In this document: piece by piece, positions 36,399-45,279 of the stretch
How the letters are laid out: each line of letters starts with the position of its first letter
Numbering within the stretch: position 1 is the first letter of the stretch
Origin: Anaerolineae bacterium
Lineage (GTDB): Bacteria > Chloroflexota > Anaerolineae > 4572-78 > J111
Reading direction: 5' to 3'
Assembly (NCBI GenBank): GCA_023151115.1
Contig: JAKLJP010000004.1
Span: forward strand, 1 to 64,000
Length of the DNA: 64,000 bases
Notes under the pieces: generated by a model
What the model was told of the DNA's origin: nothing
Databases searched by the model: none
What the model saw: only the letters and a program-made list of their open reading frames with translations
Program-made: the position numbers and the translations under genes

Positions 36399-38045
36399 AT
36401 GACCGAACCGTTACGAATTGTGCCCCTGGGCGGCGTGGGCGAAGTTGGCCGCAACATGACTTTGATTGAGTACGGCGATGATGCCATTGCCATTGATTGT
36501 GGGTTAATGTTCCCCGAAAATGATATGTTGGGCATTGACCTGGTCATCCCCGATGTAACCTATCTACTCGATAACCCCGATCTGCTTAAGGGTATTTTTT
36601 TAACGCACGGTCATGAAGATCATATTGGCGCGCTGCCTTACATTTTACCCCAGGTATCCGCCCCGCTTTATGCCACCCAACTGACCCGCGGCTTGATTGA
36701 AATCAAGTTAAAAGAGGCCAAACTATTAGCCAAAACCGAAATTATTACCATTACCACCAACAGCGTCATCGAAATTGGCCCTTTTACCATCGAGCCGTTC
36801 CACGTTTGCCACTCCATCCCCGATGCGGTGGGGTATGCTATTTATACCCCTAACGGGCTGGTCGTCCATACCGGCGAGTACAAATTTGACCAAAACCCCG
36901 CCGATGGTCGGCTGCCCGATTTTGACCGGCTGCGCCGCTACGGCGATGAAGGGGTTCTGGTGCTCCTCTCCGACAGCACCAATGCCGAAAGACCCGGCCA
37001 CACCCCCTCGGAACAGATTGTAAGCGAAACGTTCGACCAGATTTTTGGCCAGGCTAAAGGGCGGGTGATTGTTTCAACGTTTGCTTCCAACATCTCACGG
37101 GTGCAGCAGGTGATTAATACGGCTATGCGCCACAACCGCAAGCTGGCCGTGGTAGGCCGCAGCATGGTGGATAATGTCAAAATGGCCCTGGCCTTGGGAT
37201 ACCTGCGCGCACCCGAAGATATGATGGTTCATGTAGACGACCTGGAAGATTATCCCGATTCCCAGATTGCGATTGTCTGCACCGGCACCCAGGGTGAGCC
37301 GACCAGCGCCCTGGTGCGCATGGCTAACCAGGAGCATCGCCAGGTGAGTTTGAAAAAGGGTGATACGGTCATTCTCTCGGCCACCGCTATCCCCGGCAAC
37401 GAGGAGTTGGTCCATCGCACCCTCAACAATCTCTTCCGGTTGGGGGTTGATGTGATCTACCAAAGTTTGATGCCGGTTCACGTCTCCGGCCACGCCTCGC
37501 AAGAAGAACAAAAGATGATGCTGGAACTGGTCCGTCCCACCTATTTTATCCCGATCCAGGGCGAATACCGCATGCTGGTGCTGCACGGACGGCTGGGCGA
37601 AACGGTGGGTATTCCGCCGGAAAATATTTTTGTGATTGAAAACGGGCAGGTGATCGAGTTTGAAGAGGACATCGCCTATCTGGCCGAACGTGTTCCCAGC
37701 GGGCAGGTTTTGGTTGATGGATTGGGTGTGGGCGATGTGGGCAGCGTAGTCCTGCGGGATCGCCATCTGCTCTCACGCGATGGCTTTGTGGTGGTGGTCA
37801 TGGCCCTTGATGAGAAAACCGGCCAATTGGTTGACGGTCCCGACATCGTCTCGCGTGGTTTTGTTTACGTCCGCGACTCCGAAGAATTGATTGAGGAAGC
37901 CAAAGAGCGGGTCATCGAACTGCTGGAAAGCGGCAAAGTTCACCGCGACACCGCTGCTACCGCCATCCGCGACAGTCTGAGCGAATTTCTCTACCAACGC
38001 ACCCGCCGCGCCCCCATGATTTTCCCGATGGTTTTGGAAGTGTAA
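36399..38045 (+). CDS. rnj: Ribonuclease J
   Basis: 5'-3' exo/endoribonuclease of the metallo-beta-lactamase/beta-CASP group, 548 residues, the normal length. H70, H72, D74 and H75 form the HxHxDH zinc site (LTHGHEDHIGALPY). DSTNAERPGHTPSE carries the conserved Asp/Thr, the beta-CASP segment follows (VSTFASNISRVQQV, GRSM, IVCTGTQGEPTSAL), and the closing HVSGHASQEE has the last metal His. It takes part in mRNA turnover and rRNA maturation in the cytoplasm. It stands alone, with an incomplete AATGACAT repeat in its upstream region (36318-36363). Confidence 0.95.
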   Translation: MTEPLRIVPLGGVGEVGRNMTLIEYGDDAIAIDCGLMFPENDMLGIDLVIPDVTYLLDNPDLLKGIFLTHGHEDHIGALPYILPQVSAPLYATQLTRGLIEIKLKEAKLLAKTEIITITTNSVIEIGPFTIEPFHVCHSIPDAVGYAIYTPNGLVVHTGEYKFDQNPADGRLPDFDRLRRYGDEGVLVLLSDSTNAERPGHTPSEQIVSETFDQIFGQAKGRVIVSTFASNISRVQQVINTAMRHNRKLAVVGRSMVDNVKMALALGYLRAPEDMMVHVDDLEDYPDSQIAIVCTGTQGEPTSALVRMANQEHRQVSLKKGDTVILSATAIPGNEELVHRTLNNLFRLGVDVIYQSLMPVHVSGHASQEEQKMMLELVRPTYFIPIQGEYRMLVLHGRLGETVGIPPENIFVIENGQVIEFEEDIAYLAERVPSGQVLVDGLGVGDVGSVVLRDRHLLSRDGFVVVVMALDEKTGQLVDGPDIVSRGFVYVRDSEELIEEAKERVIELLESGKVHRDTAATAIRDSLSEFLYQRTRRAPMIFPMVLEV

Positions 38046-38053
38046 AGCCGGAA

Positions 38054-38193
38054 GATAGAAGATGGTAGATGGTAGATGGTAGATGGTAGATAGTTTCTTG
38101 TCTATCTTCTATCCTCTATCTTCCATCCTCTATCTTCCATCCTCTATCCTCAATCTTCTATCCTCAATCTTCTATCCTCTATCCTCACTCCTC
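38054..38193. repeat. Heptamer inverted array overlapping the flippase C-terminus
   Basis: GATAGAA plus four GATGGTA units (38054-38088) face 13 heptamers of the TATCTTC/TATCCTC/CATCCTC/AATCTTC type (38103-38193), so the whole locus can fold on itself. The right part is translated as the end of the gene at 38150, giving a seven-residue protein period (RIEDRRL). Confidence 0.85.
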
Positions 38194-39211
38194 CCCTGCC
38201 CCCCTGCTCCCCTGCCCCCCTGCTGTCCTCCCTCGCCCGCAGCCACAGCACCCCACCGGGCAAACTGCCCACGTAAACCACCGCCTGTTTGACCAACGAC
38301 AGGGCAAATGCCAGGGGTTCGGGCACACCCACCAGACCGTAAAAATAGACGTACAGCACTGAACCGGTCCCCAGGCCGCCGATACTGATTGGCGCAATCA
38401 AAGCAACAGCGATAATGGGATTCAAAAGAAAAATATAAATGGGGGCAATCTGGCCGTGCAGCCCGGCCACAATCGCCAAATCTACCAGCCCGGTCAACAG
38501 CACCGTCACCACGCCGACGGCAAAGGCCCCCAGCAAAGCCCCGTACTGATAACGGTAAGCCCCAAACGCCTCAGAGATTCTTTGATACAGGGGCGCGAGT
38601 GGGTTTAAAATTTTGAGAGCAAACATCCGGCCCAGCAGCAGTCGCAGCCGGTGGCTGAGCATAACCGCCAGACCGCCGGTAATCACGGCCAGACCGGCAA
38701 TCGCCACCGTTTCCACCTGGGCCAGGTTAGCCACCAGTCTGCCCCCACCCAGCGACTCTGCCGGCACAAGATTGACCGCCAGCAGCGCCGCCACCATCGC
38801 TGTGAACATAAAGGCCATCAGCCCGATGATCCGGTCCACAATCACCGACACCGCCGCCTCCGCGCTGCGAGCGGTATAACGGGCCAGGCCAAAGCCGCGC
38901 ATCACATCGCCGCCAACGTTGGCCGGCAGAAAATTGTTAAAAAAGAAGCCGACAAAAGTGTAATTGGTCAGCGCGCCCAGCGGTACAGGGATGCCCTGCG
39001 CCCGCAGCAGAATATACCATTTGACCGCGTTGGTAAAAACGGCCAGCATAAACAGCGCCAGCGCCAGCAGCAGGTAGCCGTAGTTGGCCGTGCTTAAGGT
39101 GGTCAGCAGCACGTCCCGGTCGGCCGGGTTAGATAAAAACCGATAAAAGAGATAAACCATCAACCCCAAGCTGATGACAACCTTGAGGGCGGTCATAAGT
39201 TTTGCTTTCAA
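38150..39211 (-). CDS. Lysylphosphatidylglycerol synthetase/flippase-like membrane protein (UPF0104)
   Basis: 353 residues with about eight TM helices, of the LPG_synthase_TM/AglD-like family: VISLGLMVYLFYRFLSNPADRD, VKWYILLRAQGIPVPLGALTNYTFVGFFFNNFLPANVGGDVMRGFGLARY (the family signature), and PISIGGLGTGSVLYVYFY (GGLG motif). It may translocate lipid or a lipid-linked sugar. The last 20 residues (GGRGGVRIEDRRLRIED) are encoded by the adjacent heptamer array and are certainly not part of the ancestral protein. Confidence 0.82.
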   Translation of the reverse strand: MKAKLMTALKVVISLGLMVYLFYRFLSNPADRDVLLTTLSTANYGYLLLALALFMLAVFTNAVKWYILLRAQGIPVPLGALTNYTFVGFFFNNFLPANVGGDVMRGFGLARYTARSAEAAVSVIVDRIIGLMAFMFTAMVAALLAVNLVPAESLGGGRLVANLAQVETVAIAGLAVITGGLAVMLSHRLRLLLGRMFALKILNPLAPLYQRISEAFGAYRYQYGALLGAFAVGVVTVLLTGLVDLAIVAGLHGQIAPIYIFLLNPIIAVALIAPISIGGLGTGSVLYVYFYGLVGVPEPLAFALSLVKQAVVYVGSLPGGVLWLRAREDSRGAGEQGGRGGVRIEDRRLRIED

Positions 39212-39240
39212 ACAAATATCCTTATGGGCATATTTCTATG

Positions 39241-39287
39241 GGAGTCCAAAGCTTGCTTTGGAAAGGTCAAAGCAAGCTTTGGACTCC
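39241..39287. repeat. Perfect 20-bp inverted repeat (GGAGTCCAAAGC family)
   Basis: Arms at 39241-39260 and 39268-39287 are perfectly complementary with a loop GAAAGGT. A diverged sister lies at 54408-54454. Located upstream of the flippase-like gene. Confidence 0.9.
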
Positions 39288-39507
39288 ATCTCTACCACTT
39301 CCCGCGACCAGAGCCAAGAGGCAGAGAATCGAACCTATTATGCGGCAAAAGGAGAGCAGGCGCAAAAAAAGCGCAAACGGGAGAGGTCTGCGCTTTTAGT
39401 TAATGTTTAAATCGGGTACGTCTATATCAAAGGTAAGGGCTGGGCTGAGAAATTGGTCGTTGGCAATAAACTACGCCGGGCCGATGGCCGAAGTGCGAAG
39501 AGTTGAG

Positions 39508-39954
39508 CTATCTAACGACTTCATTAGGGTGCACAGCGGTAATAGCAGCATACCGGCGAAAATCGTCACCATTGAAGGTCAACAATTGGGAGATGGCATA
39601 ACTTTGCATCACCGCCACCAAGCGGGCGTCATGTACCTTTTTGCCCTGTACTCCATTCTGGCTAACCAATTGAAGCCAGTTAACAAACACCTCAGGCCGA
39701 TCATCGAGCAGGGGAAATTGCGCTCGTAATTGTTGAATTTCTGTTTCAGCCAGAACAGGGGGCCATCCCATGCCATTGGCGTCTACTGGACGGGTAGCCA
39801 CAGCCCAAAATTCAATCAAAATTTGAGGGGTGATAAATAGATTGTCACCCCTGGCCAGGATTGAAGCAACTGCTTCAACAGCTTGCCGATGGCTTGAAGC
39901 TTCAGGTTGAACTATCCGCAGGAGAATGTTAGTGTCCAGTAAATAATCACTCAT
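39508..39954 (-). CDS. PIN-domain toxin (VapC-like)
   Basis: 148 residues. Acidic active-site positions: D7 in LLDTNILLR, E48 region (ILIEFWAVATRP), D108 in VHDARLVAVM and D127/D128 in FNGDDFRRY. VapC toxins cleave RNA, often tRNA or rRNA. It is coupled to the upstream small gene by a TGATG overlap, the usual order antitoxin-toxin. Confidence 0.85.
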   Translation of the reverse strand: MSDYLLDTNILLRIVQPEASSHRQAVEAVASILARGDNLFITPQILIEFWAVATRPVDANGMGWPPVLAETEIQQLRAQFPLLDDRPEVFVNWLQLVSQNGVQGKKVHDARLVAVMQSYAISQLLTFNGDDFRRYAAITAVHPNEVVR

Positions 39955-40220
39955 CAGTCGTAAATGGTCTCGCGGGATAGAGCCTCATCAGGGAGGGGGG
40001 GGGCTATGGGGCGCTGGGTTTCAGCAACCCATTGCCGAAATCTGGCGGCCCGCTGCGCGGGTGTAGCTGTGGCCCAAAAAGAATCACTTTTCTGAGGACG
40101 CAGAATTAAGGTTTCGCCGTCAACTTCCAGGTAATAGCGTCTGTACAGCTTATCTTGGGGGAGCAATTCTGATGGAATTTGTAAATCGCCATGTTGGCTA
40201 ATTTCCAAAATATGACTCAT
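39954..40220 (-). CDS. Antitoxin of the PIN toxin (AbrB/VapB-like)
   Basis: 88 residues from the ATG at 40220, which has AGGAGG seven bases upstream; a longer ORF from 40325 has no such site. The N-terminal LEISQHGDLQIPSELLPQDKLYRRYYLEVDGETLILRP resembles a swapped-hairpin AbrB DNA-binding domain. The rest (WATATPAQRAARFRQWVAE...) would wrap the toxin. It should repress its own operon. Confidence 0.75.
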   Translation of the reverse strand: MSHILEISQHGDLQIPSELLPQDKLYRRYYLEVDGETLILRPQKSDSFWATATPAQRAARFRQWVAETQRPIAPPLPDEALSRETIYD

Positions 40221-40325
40221 TATCAGCCTCCTGACGCATTGGATAACATTCCAGGAAGGATTATACCAAATTTTGCCCAGGATTAAAATCTGCGGTCGGG
40301 TGAGTTTGGTCAAACGCGCAAGCAT

Positions 40326-41234
40326 CTATCTCTGATTTTCCACGTGCTCAGCAAAATAGTTGCCCCAATGTGGCTGTCGCCCGTCAACATCAGTGAAGCC
40401 GTACTCCACCGCCAGATTCCAGGAACTGAAGACCTGTCCGGCTTTACTGGACACATTAGGATCAGCCGCCAGCGCCGCCACCGCTCGCCCCACATAAAAA
40501 GGAGTTTCAGAAGCGATGAAGTGCGGGTCTTTTTTGGCTCCCTCCTGCCAATTGGTCTCAGTGACTCCAAAATGGTCCAACATTGCTTCGGAGCGCAAAA
40601 AACCGGGGGTCAGCGCCAAGGCTGTAACTCCGTGCGGGCGCAGTTCCTCGGCCATGCCATAAGCCAGCCGAATGACCGACGCCTTGGCCAGATCATAGAA
40701 AAGATTGCCTCGATAGCCCGGCGTATCGCCATCGGTGATTTCGATAATCAAGCCCTGCCCCCGCTCGACCAAAAGCGGCGCGCCGTAGCGGCTGGTGATG
40801 AGGTGGGTATAAACCCCGCGCTGTTGCATTAGCAGCCCCGGCTCAATCGAGAGTTCCCAGAACGGTTTGCCCCACTCGGTCAGGGCATCGCCGCCCCAAA
40901 TATCGTTGACCAGCAGATCGAGCCGGCCTTGCTCCATCTTGACCCGCTCAAACAAGGTTTTAACCTGCACTTCGTCGGTGTGATCCACCTGCACCGGAAT
41001 ACCGACGCCGCCCCAGGCCGTGACCATTTCGGCAGTCTCTTCGATGGTTTCGGGTCGATGCTCCAGGGCAAAGGGTGAGTCCGCGTCATTCTGCCGCCGG
41101 GACAGGTTAGCCCGTGTACTCCGTCCTGTGCAATAAACCGTCGCCCCCGCCTCGCCGAGCATACAGGCAATCCCTCGCCCTGCCCCCCGCGTGGCCCCGG
41201 CAACCAGCGCAATTTTGTTCTTTAAAGGCTGCAT
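40326..41234 (-). CDS. Short-chain dehydrogenase/reductase
   Basis: 302 residues. Rossmann motif GATRGAGRG (TGxxxGxG type), CTGRSTRA giving an Arg that favours NADP, VNDIWGGD and the catalytic Y-x-x-x-K as YDLAK. It belongs to the DHRS1-like subgroup (VQVDHTDEVQV, FWELSIEPGLLMQQRGVYTHLI). The substrate is unknown. The gene diverges from the acyltransferase gene, with about 190 bp between starts. Confidence 0.85.
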   Translation of the reverse strand: MQPLKNKIALVAGATRGAGRGIACMLGEAGATVYCTGRSTRANLSRRQNDADSPFALEHRPETIEETAEMVTAWGGVGIPVQVDHTDEVQVKTLFERVKMEQGRLDLLVNDIWGGDALTEWGKPFWELSIEPGLLMQQRGVYTHLITSRYGAPLLVERGQGLIIEITDGDTPGYRGNLFYDLAKASVIRLAYGMAEELRPHGVTALALTPGFLRSEAMLDHFGVTETNWQEGAKKDPHFIASETPFYVGRAVAALAADPNVSSKAGQVFSSWNLAVEYGFTDVDGRQPHWGNYFAEHVENQR

Positions 41235-41336
41235 GATTTACCTCCAAATACCAGATTTTGTTACAGCTTAATTATTGTAGACAGGGTTTATTGACATCCT
41301 TTGTCATGTTTATAATCGTACATGATTACAAAATTT

Positions 41337-41365
41337 TTGACAGGCTTTAATATCATCTCTATACT
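41337..41365 (+). promoter_or_regulatory. Promoter of the acyltransferase gene
   Basis: TTGACA (41337-41342), 17-bp spacer, TATACT (41360-41365), about 55 nt before the GTG start. Confidence 0.65.
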
Positions 41366-41426
41366 ATGCCGGTCTACAGCAAATTTTTTGGTTGTGTTGC
41401 TCAGAGTTCTCCATTGATAAATCGTT

Positions 41427-43439
41427 GTGATTCAGCCTCATTTCCGTCCTGATATCGAAGGTCTGCGAGCCATAGCTATTCTGTTGGCGGTGGGCTACCA
41501 CGCGGATGTACCGGGTTTTAGCGGTGGCTATATTGGGGTTGATATATTTTTTGTATTGTCCGGCTATCTCATCACCCGGCTGCTTTTACACGAGGTGGAG
41601 GAAACCGGTTCTTTGAACCTGGGCCGATTTTATGCCCGCCGTGCTCGCCGCTTGCTGCCCGCTCTGGCTGCAATGTTGTTTGTGACTATCATGGTGGGAG
41701 CCATTATCTACGCCCCTTTCGAGCAGCGTAGTCTGGCCAGTACGGCTTTAGCTACGGCGACCTACTGGAGCAACATTCACTTTGCCAATTTAGCTACTGA
41801 TTACCTCAGCCCAGCCTCGGAAACAAACCCCTTCCTCCATACCTGGTCACTGAGCGTAGAAGAACAATTTTACCTGGTCTGGCCGCTTTTTATCATGGTT
41901 TTGCTAGGTGTAGTCCGCAGGCGGCAGTCTGTACCCCATCGCCGCCGTCTCTTGGTAGGGATAGCTCTGATAACAGGTGTTTCCTTTATTCTATCAATCT
42001 ACCTCACTGCCAGCCGCCAACCCTGGGCATTTTTCTTATTGCCGGCCCGGGCCTGGGAGTTTGCCGCCGGGGCCCTGGCCGTCTTGTTACCCCAGGGCAG
42101 TGGGCTATCTGGCTCGCCCAAAAGTCTGGCCCGATTTCTGTCTCGCTCCTTTAATTTTAGCCTTGTGGATAAGGCGACATCCTTGTTCGGCTGGTTAGGG
42201 TTGGGAGGACTACTTGTGGCCAATATTCTTTTTGATAGGTCTACTCACTTCCCCGGTGTGGCAGCACTTCTGCCGGTGCTGGCAACGGTGCTTCTTCTGC
42301 GGGCGGGCGCAAGTACAGTGAAGACCGGGACAACGAAACTGCTCAGCCTGCGCCCTTTACAGGAGATTGGCCGGCTTTCGTACTCATGGTATCTATGGCA
42401 CTGGCCTGTGCTCGTCTTTGCAACGGCTAATAATAGCAGGCTCTCTCTGCCTGCCAAACTTGGCTTGCTGGGAGTATCCCTGGTAATAGCCGAGGCTTCT
42501 TACCGCTTCATTGAGAATCCCATCCGTTACCACCCCCGGCTTGTCCGTCGTTCAGCTTATTCTTTAGTTATGGCTGCTTTCATCACCGTCTTGGGGGTGG
42601 GACTATCATACGGGTGGCGGCAAATGTCGGTGCGGTGGGCTGAGTTGCCGGAGCAAGCCCGTTTTACCCAGGTTATAGACGAGATACCGGTAATTTATAC
42701 CTCGGGCTGTCATGCCGATTTCTTTGAGGTAGGTCCAAATATTGATAAATGTACTTCTGGCCCGGTTAATGCTTCACGTATTTTAGTTCTCTTTGGCGAC
42801 AGCCATGCTGCTCAGTGGTATCCTGCGCTTGAGCAAATGGCCTCTGAGCAGGGCTGGCAGTTGATTTCTCTGACAAAATCAGCGTGCCCGGCTATTGACG
42901 GACCAAAGTTCAACCGGACGCTGGGACGAGACTACGAGGAGTGCGTTATATGGCAAAAAGGTGCGCTGCTTAAGATTCGGGAACTTAGGCCTGATCTTAT
43001 CATTGTGTCCTCTTCCATCACCCAAATTCTTAGTCACAAGGAGTGGCAGGTGGGTATGGAGCACATACTAAATTTACTCAGTGAAACGAGTCGTTCGGTG
43101 GTTCTGCTGAGAGACACGCCCTACCCCGGCTTTGATGTGCCAAGATGCCTGGCTCGTCACAAATGGGGCATTAACATCGTGCCGGTCCCTGCCTGTGAGA
43201 TCAAACGACAAAACAGGGCCTCGCTTGAGCTATACAACTTTCAGCAGCAAATGGCTGCCCGTTATCACAATGTATTTGTAATTGATATGGGGCCATATAT
43301 CTGCCCCCAAATGCCATGTCAAGTAGAACGTGATGAGTTAATTATGTACCGCGACACCCATCATCTATCAGTCTCCTTTGTAAAAAGCCTGGCCGAGCCT
43401 CTGGCTATGCAGCTCAACAGCACCATAGCCAACAAATAG
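41427..43439 (+). CDS. Membrane acyltransferase with SGNH domain (OafA-like)
   Basis: 670 residues, GTG start. Acyltransferase-3 domain (1-380) with ten to eleven TM helices: FRPDIEGLRAIAILLAVGYHADVPGFSGGYIGVDIFFVLSGYLITRLL contains the catalytic His and the R/E pair; FYARRARRLLPAL follows. The C-terminal extracytoplasmic SGNH hydrolase-like domain (from about 450) has VLFGDSHAAQWYPAL (block I Ser) and the final DTHHLS (Asp-His dyad). It transfers acetyl groups to a cell-surface polysaccharide. Confidence 0.9.
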   Translation: MIQPHFRPDIEGLRAIAILLAVGYHADVPGFSGGYIGVDIFFVLSGYLITRLLLHEVEETGSLNLGRFYARRARRLLPALAAMLFVTIMVGAIIYAPFEQRSLASTALATATYWSNIHFANLATDYLSPASETNPFLHTWSLSVEEQFYLVWPLFIMVLLGVVRRRQSVPHRRRLLVGIALITGVSFILSIYLTASRQPWAFFLLPARAWEFAAGALAVLLPQGSGLSGSPKSLARFLSRSFNFSLVDKATSLFGWLGLGGLLVANILFDRSTHFPGVAALLPVLATVLLLRAGASTVKTGTTKLLSLRPLQEIGRLSYSWYLWHWPVLVFATANNSRLSLPAKLGLLGVSLVIAEASYRFIENPIRYHPRLVRRSAYSLVMAAFITVLGVGLSYGWRQMSVRWAELPEQARFTQVIDEIPVIYTSGCHADFFEVGPNIDKCTSGPVNASRILVLFGDSHAAQWYPALEQMASEQGWQLISLTKSACPAIDGPKFNRTLGRDYEECVIWQKGALLKIRELRPDLIIVSSSITQILSHKEWQVGMEHILNLLSETSRSVVLLRDTPYPGFDVPRCLARHKWGINIVPVPACEIKRQNRASLELYNFQQQMAARYHNVFVIDMGPYICPQMPCQVERDELIMYRDTHHLSVSFVKSLAEPLAMQLNSTIANK

Positions 43440-43583
43440 ATGATAGCCTCGGTTGGTATGATAATGATACAGCTCTTTGGGTATTTCCTATTCGAGCAGA
43501 TTAGACGTTCATCGCAGCAGATCTAACTGCACTTTGATCGCCTGCTCGACTTTGCGGATATCTTCGGGGAAACAAACCTGAGG

Positions 43584-45182
43584 CTAGTTAAAATCCTGGG
43601 CATACTTTTCATAAAAGGTATTGGTCAAAATCAAATCGGGGTCGTACTGTTTCTTGGCGGCAAAAAAAGCCCTTATTTCGGGGTAAGAGCGCTCGAGCTG
43701 CGCGCCGGTGTAGTGCAACTGGTAAGGCAAAAAGAAGCGGCCGTCCAGTTCGGTGGTTAAATCAATCAGGTCGCCGGTGACGCGACGCATCTGTTCGTTG
43801 CCGGCGGCGTCGGTGGACTGGTTAATATAGAGCACAATCGAAAACATATCGGCGGGGGCGTAATTCAAAGCGATGTCTTCCTGGTGAACTACCCGCACCG
43901 AGGCGTTGAGCACGTTGGCCTGGCGATCGAGCAATATCTGGCGCATGCGGTCAATAAAGGCGATAAAGTTGCGGCGGGGAATAAAATATTCGTGCAGAAT
44001 ATCGGTTTCCCCGGATAGATCATTACGCAGGTATTTGACCGAGTCGTGCATGGGGTTATTGCGGGAAACCAGGCAGGCTTCGCCATCTTTCATGGCCTGG
44101 TTGCGGCTGATGGTGCAGGCTTCGAGCAGCGGTTCGATATTCTTTTCGGCCCACCATTTCAGGCTCATAAACATGGGGCCTTGTTTGGATAAATTGAGCA
44201 CCAGCCGGCGCAGTTTAACGTTGCTCACTTCGGTCAGCGGCGGAATTTCAGCCTCAACCTCAGGAATGGTTTTGTAGGTGTAGAGGATCATCTCTTGCAA
44301 AAATGAGGCGGCGTCGGTGGACAGGTGGCCGTAAAATAAGCCGTAATCTTTGTTAGCAGCTATGTCCTGCTCAAAAACCTCTGGAAAATCCTGATAGTGG
44401 ATGATGCGCCGTTCCGGCTCGTAAATCACGTTATCGGCCACTTCCAATTCCACGTCGAGGATAACCCCAAAAAGGCCGTAGCCACCCACAACCAGATGAA
44501 ACAATTCAGGGTTTTCGATGCGGCTGACCCGCTGGATCGAACCGTCGGCCAGCATGACCCGCATAGAGCGGATCGTCCGGCCCAACGCGCCCACCTGATG
44601 ATCCATGCCGTGCGCGTTAACCGAGATCGAACCGCCGACGGTGAAGATGTCGGTGGACTGCATGGCTTTGACGGCAAAACGGGGATGCAAAAAGTTTTGA
44701 ATATCGTGCCACGACGCGCCGCTTTGCACCGTCAACAGCTTATTCTCCTCATCCAGCGACATGTGGTTGAAGTGGGTCATATCCAGCACCAACGCATTTT
44801 GATAAAAAGCATGGCCGCCCATGCTGTGTTTGACCCCGGCAAGGGACACCTTCAAGCTGTTTTCTCTGGCAAAAAGCAAGGCGTTTTTGATGTCCTCAAT
44901 CGTTTTAACCTGAACCAGGCCGTAAATATAGGTCTTGTTTAAACAACTGGCGTCATTGATCGTCCCACCCTTTTGGCTCCACGGCAGGGCGATGCTTGGC
45001 GTTTTGAGGTCAATGGCCGTTGGTTTGGCCGGGTCGCCGGCCAGCGTGGGGAAAAGCGGCGGGCAGTCCTTCTCGCCGCTGGGATCCGCTGAGTAAACAT
45101 AAATCTTGCGGGCCACCACTGAAACGGTGAAGATGAGGATGAAAGCAATCAACACAAGGGGTTTTGTGAGCAGTTTTTTCAT
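43584..45182 (-). CDS. Membrane-anchored FAD-linked oxidoreductase (L-gulonolactone oxidase-like)
   Basis: 532 residues, N-terminal hydrophobic helix (about 7-24), then a FAD_binding_4 (VAO/PCMH) domain: KTIEDIKNALLFARENSLKVSLAGVKHSMGGHAFYQNALVLDM, LLTVQSGASWHDIQNFL, AVKAMQSTDIFTVGGSISVNAHG. The GVKHSMGGHA stretch may hold the His that attaches FAD, but I cannot prove covalency. The C-terminal substrate domain fits the ALO/sugar-1,4-lactone oxidase group. It lies in a leftward group with two unknown membrane proteins. Confidence 0.8.
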   Translation of the reverse strand: MKKLLTKPLVLIAFILIFTVSVVARKIYVYSADPSGEKDCPPLFPTLAGDPAKPTAIDLKTPSIALPWSQKGGTINDASCLNKTYIYGLVQVKTIEDIKNALLFARENSLKVSLAGVKHSMGGHAFYQNALVLDMTHFNHMSLDEENKLLTVQSGASWHDIQNFLHPRFAVKAMQSTDIFTVGGSISVNAHGMDHQVGALGRTIRSMRVMLADGSIQRVSRIENPELFHLVVGGYGLFGVILDVELEVADNVIYEPERRIIHYQDFPEVFEQDIAANKDYGLFYGHLSTDAASFLQEMILYTYKTIPEVEAEIPPLTEVSNVKLRRLVLNLSKQGPMFMSLKWWAEKNIEPLLEACTISRNQAMKDGEACLVSRNNPMHDSVKYLRNDLSGETDILHEYFIPRRNFIAFIDRMRQILLDRQANVLNASVRVVHQEDIALNYAPADMFSIVLYINQSTDAAGNEQMRRVTGDLIDLTTELDGRFFLPYQLHYTGAQLERSYPEIRAFFAAKKQYDPDLILTNTFYEKYAQDFN

Positions 45183-45279
45183 GAATTAACCTGGGTTTGG
45201 AATGATACCAAAAATCGCACCCTTCGATACGCTCGATGCTACTCAGGATGCGATTTTTAAAACTCCGAATTGAAATGGC

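Noticed and set aside
39316..39345. GAATCGAACCT, resembling the T-arm of a tRNA on the minus strand
   Set aside because: The flanking bases do not form a T-stem, and no anticodon or D arm or acceptor stem can be drawn around it.
41291..41316. TTGACA and TATAAT pair upstream of the acyltransferase gene
   Set aside because: The spacer is just 14 bp; the pair at 41337-41365 with a 17-bp spacer is preferred.
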